From PALSA-894 sp034669145 (GTDB taxonomy: Bacteria; Pseudomonadota; Alphaproteobacteria; Rhizobiales; Xanthobacteraceae), in contig JAXDNY010000178.1 in NCBI GenBank assembly GCA_034669145.1, forward strand, positions 1 through 14,534: a DNA stretch of 14,534 nucleotides. The letters run 5' to 3'. The stretch's first letter is position 1, and the number at the start of each line of letters is the position of its first letter. Below, piece after piece: positions 13,108-14,534 of this stretch. Both the position numbers and the translations under genes were made by a program. Below the pieces are notes generated by a model, which was not told where the DNA came from, did no database searches, and was given only the letters and a program-made list of their open reading frames with translations.

Positions 13108-14237
13108 TTGCGCGGTTCCGCGGCCTTGCTGGAAAGGCCGAGCGAGGAAAGCACGGTATTCTGCCGGCCGGTATCGATGTCGACCGTCACGCTCATGCCG
13201 GCGCGCAGGTCGCGCACGTCCTCGGCCGGCGCGAACTCGATCCGCACCGGCACGCGCTGCACGACCTTCACCCAGTTTCCGCTCGCGTTCTGCGGCGGCA
13301 GGATCGCGAACTGCGCGCCGGTGCCGGGACTGACCGCCGCGACCGTGCCGCGGAAGGTGCGGCCCGGGAACGTATCGACCGAGATCGCCACCGGCTGGCC
13401 GATGCGCAGATGCGTGATGTCGGTTTCCTTCGGATTGGCGTCGACCCACGGCCGCGTATCGTCGATCAGGCTGAACACCGGCGTGCCGGCCGTGACGTAG
13501 CGGCCCATCTGGATACTCGCGACCTGCGTCGCCATGCCGGCGATCGGGGCGCGCAGCACCGTGTGGTCGAGATCGCGCTTGGCCTGGTCGAGTGCGGCTG
13601 AGGCCTGCGCATACGGCGGATATTTTTCGATCGGCAGGTCCTTGTCGCCGAGCAATTGATTGAGAATGCCCTGCTCCTGCTGCTCCAGCATTTCGAGCTG
13701 CGTCTTCGCCGTCACCACGGCATTCAGCGAATTGTCCATGTCCATCTGCGAGCCGGACTTATTGCTCAGCAGCGTGTTCTTGCGCTCGACATCGCGCTGC
13801 TTGAGGTCGACGGTCTCGCGCGCGAGCACGATACGCCGCGTCACCGAGGCGAGATTGGTTTTCAGGTTGAGGAATTCGGTGCGCACGCTCGCGAGCCGCG
13901 CCTCGGCCTGCGTCACGCTGATGCGGAACGGCTCGGCGTCGATTTCCAGCAGCGCATCGCCGGCGTTGACGCGCTGGCCTTCGGTCACCGTCACTTTGGC
14001 GATCTTGCCGGAGATGTCCGGCGTGATCAGCACCTTCTGCGCGCCCACGTAGGCGTTGTCGGTCGAGATGTAGCGGCCGGACATAAGATAGAAATAGGCG
14101 CCGCCTGCGAGCGCGATGAGCGGGATGACGACGAGCAGCACGAGGCGCAAGCCCGCGCGCGAGCGCGCCGGCTTTACCGCGACGGCCGGCACCTGCTCTT
14201 CCTGCGTCTTCCTCAGTTCGACGACTTTGTCGGCCAT
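13104..14237 (-). CDS. emrA: HlyD-family membrane fusion protein (EmrA-like)
   Basis: A 377-residue periplasmic adaptor with a cytoplasmic N-terminus, one membrane anchor at about 31-52, and the motif STDNAYVGA (58-66) that opens the first lipoyl half (to about 100). A helical hairpin/coiled-coil follows (about 100-215), then the second lipoyl half (TVLRAPIAGM) and a beta-barrel. The run LPPQNASGNW (314-323) followed by VQRVPVRI is characteristic of EmrA. It connects the EmrB-like pump to an outer-membrane channel. ATG 14237 is preceded by GGAGG (14244-14248 on this strand), which directly follows the TGA of the MarR-like gene only 11 nt away. The arrangement marR-emrA-emrB matches known phenolic-responsive efflux operons. 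Confidence 0.94.
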   Translation of the reverse strand: MADKVVELRKTQEEQVPAVAVKPARSRAGLRLVLLVVIPLIALAGGAYFYLMSGRYISTDNAYVGAQKVLITPDISGKIAKVTVTEGQRVNAGDALLEIDAEPFRISVTQAEARLASVRTEFLNLKTNLASVTRRIVLARETVDLKQRDVERKNTLLSNKSGSQMDMDNSLNAVVTAKTQLEMLEQQEQGILNQLLGDKDLPIEKYPPYAQASAALDQAKRDLDHTVLRAPIAGMATQVASIQMGRYVTAGTPVFSLIDDTRPWVDANPKETDITHLRIGQPVAISVDTFPGRTFRGTVAAVSPGTGAQFAILPPQNASGNWVKVVQRVPVRIEFAPAEDVRDLRAGMSVTVDIDTGRQNTVLSSLGLSSKAAEPRK

Positions 14238-14248
14238 GGCGCGCCTCC

Positions 14249-14534
14249 TCAGGCCGCCTGCGCGGTTTTGTCCGCGGCTTTCCTCGCAATCGCGCCGCGC
14301 AGATTGTCCTTGGTGCGCGAGAGCTCGCCGATCATGCGCTCGATCGTCGCGACGTCGAAGCCCTCAAGCACGGTCCCCATCATGTCCTGGCCCAGCTCGG
14401 CGAGCCGGTCCATCAGCGGCCGCGCCAAGGGCGTAAGATGTAGGCGTTTGGCGCGCCGGTCGTTCGGGTCCGCGCGCCGCTCGATCATGCCGTTCGCGCA
14501 CAGGCGGTCGACCAGCCGGGTCAGCGTAATCGGC
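14249..14534 (-). CDS. MarR-family transcriptional regulator (N-terminus missing at window edge)
   Basis: The C-terminal 94 or so codons of a MarR protein run to the window end; the reading frame is open to the edge, so the first visible ATG (14488) is internal. The visible part begins in the recognition helix (TLTRLVDRLCANGMI) and continues into the wing, ERRADPNDRRAKRLHLT, the most conserved MarR stretch. The C-terminal dimerisation helices and an Ala/Lys-rich tail follow. MarR repressors typically bind phenolic or aromatic carboxylate ligands and autorepress linked efflux genes. This one is 11 nt upstream of emrA and probably controls the operon from a promoter outside the window. Confidence 0.92.
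   Translation of the reverse strand, partial: PITLTRLVDRLCANGMIERRADPNDRRAKRLHLTPLARPLMDRLAELGQDMMGTVLEGFDVATIERMIGELSRTKDNLRGAIARKAADKTAQAA

Noticed and set aside
11191..13500. A 769-codon plus-strand open frame, the longest in the region
   Set aside because: It runs antisense through emrB and part of emrA and across the end of caiB. Its translation is Arg/His/Asp-rich without domain character, while the opposite strand encodes a clear 14-helix transporter.
1..14534. Search for tRNA, rRNA, insertion sequences, phage or toxin-antitoxin genes
   Set aside because: I saw no tRNA-like or rRNA-like sequence, transposase motif, terminal inverted repeats with target duplication, or phage or toxin-antitoxin proteins.

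Overview
The window is GC-rich, densely packed DNA with short intergenic gaps, GTG or ATG starts behind GGAG-type ribosome binding sites, and several Rhizobiales-style intergenic palindromes. Codon use, protein sequence style and the repeats suggest an alphaproteobacterium of the Bradyrhizobium/Rhodopseudomonas/Afipia kind. That assignment is an inference from style; there is no marker gene in the window.

Layout. (1) Positions 1-1533, plus strand: the end of a branched-chain-amino-acid-type (Liv/HAAT) ABC transporter, with the last 12 codons of a probable permease, then a LivG-like and a LivF-like ATPase. (2) 1592-2626, minus strand: a type I extradiol ring-cleavage dioxygenase resembling 3,4-dihydroxyphenylacetate 2,3-dioxygenase (MndD/HpaD type). 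(3) 2787-7405, plus strand: three paralogous stand-alone proteins homologous to the C-terminal catalytic half of cobalamin-independent methionine synthase (MetE), each with the Zn ligands H, C, E, C in place. An intradiol dioxygenase of the hydroxyquinol/catechol type lies between copies 1 and 2. The gaps after the intradiol gene, after copy 2 and after copy 3 each hold a different palindromic repeat element. (4) 7501-11554, plus strand: a tightly coupled CoA module in which SDR dehydrogenase, MaoC hydratase, acyl-CoA dehydrogenase and CaiB-type CoA-transferase touch or overlap by 1 nt. (5) 11551-14534, minus strand: a MarR-EmrA-EmrB-like drug-efflux operon. Its last gene is convergent with the CoA-transferase gene, and the two stop codons overlap.

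Working model (inference): this is an aromatic-compound catabolic island. The Liv-type transporter would import an aromatic acid or similar solute. The two dioxygenases would open catecholic or hydroxyquinol rings, and the SDR/MaoC/acyl-CoA dehydrogenase/CaiB set would carry a CoA-bound side chain or cleavage product through a beta-oxidation-like route using (3R)-hydroxyacyl chemistry. MarR-EmrAB would export toxic phenolics. The least explained part is the set of three MetE-like enzymes. Their placement next to ring-cleavage genes and their triplication argue against ordinary methionine synthesis. They could be methyl transferases (demethylation of a methylated aromatic) or thiol transferases of the epoxyalkane:coenzyme M transferase type, which belong to the same Zn-thiolate superfamily. 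The sequence alone does not decide between these.
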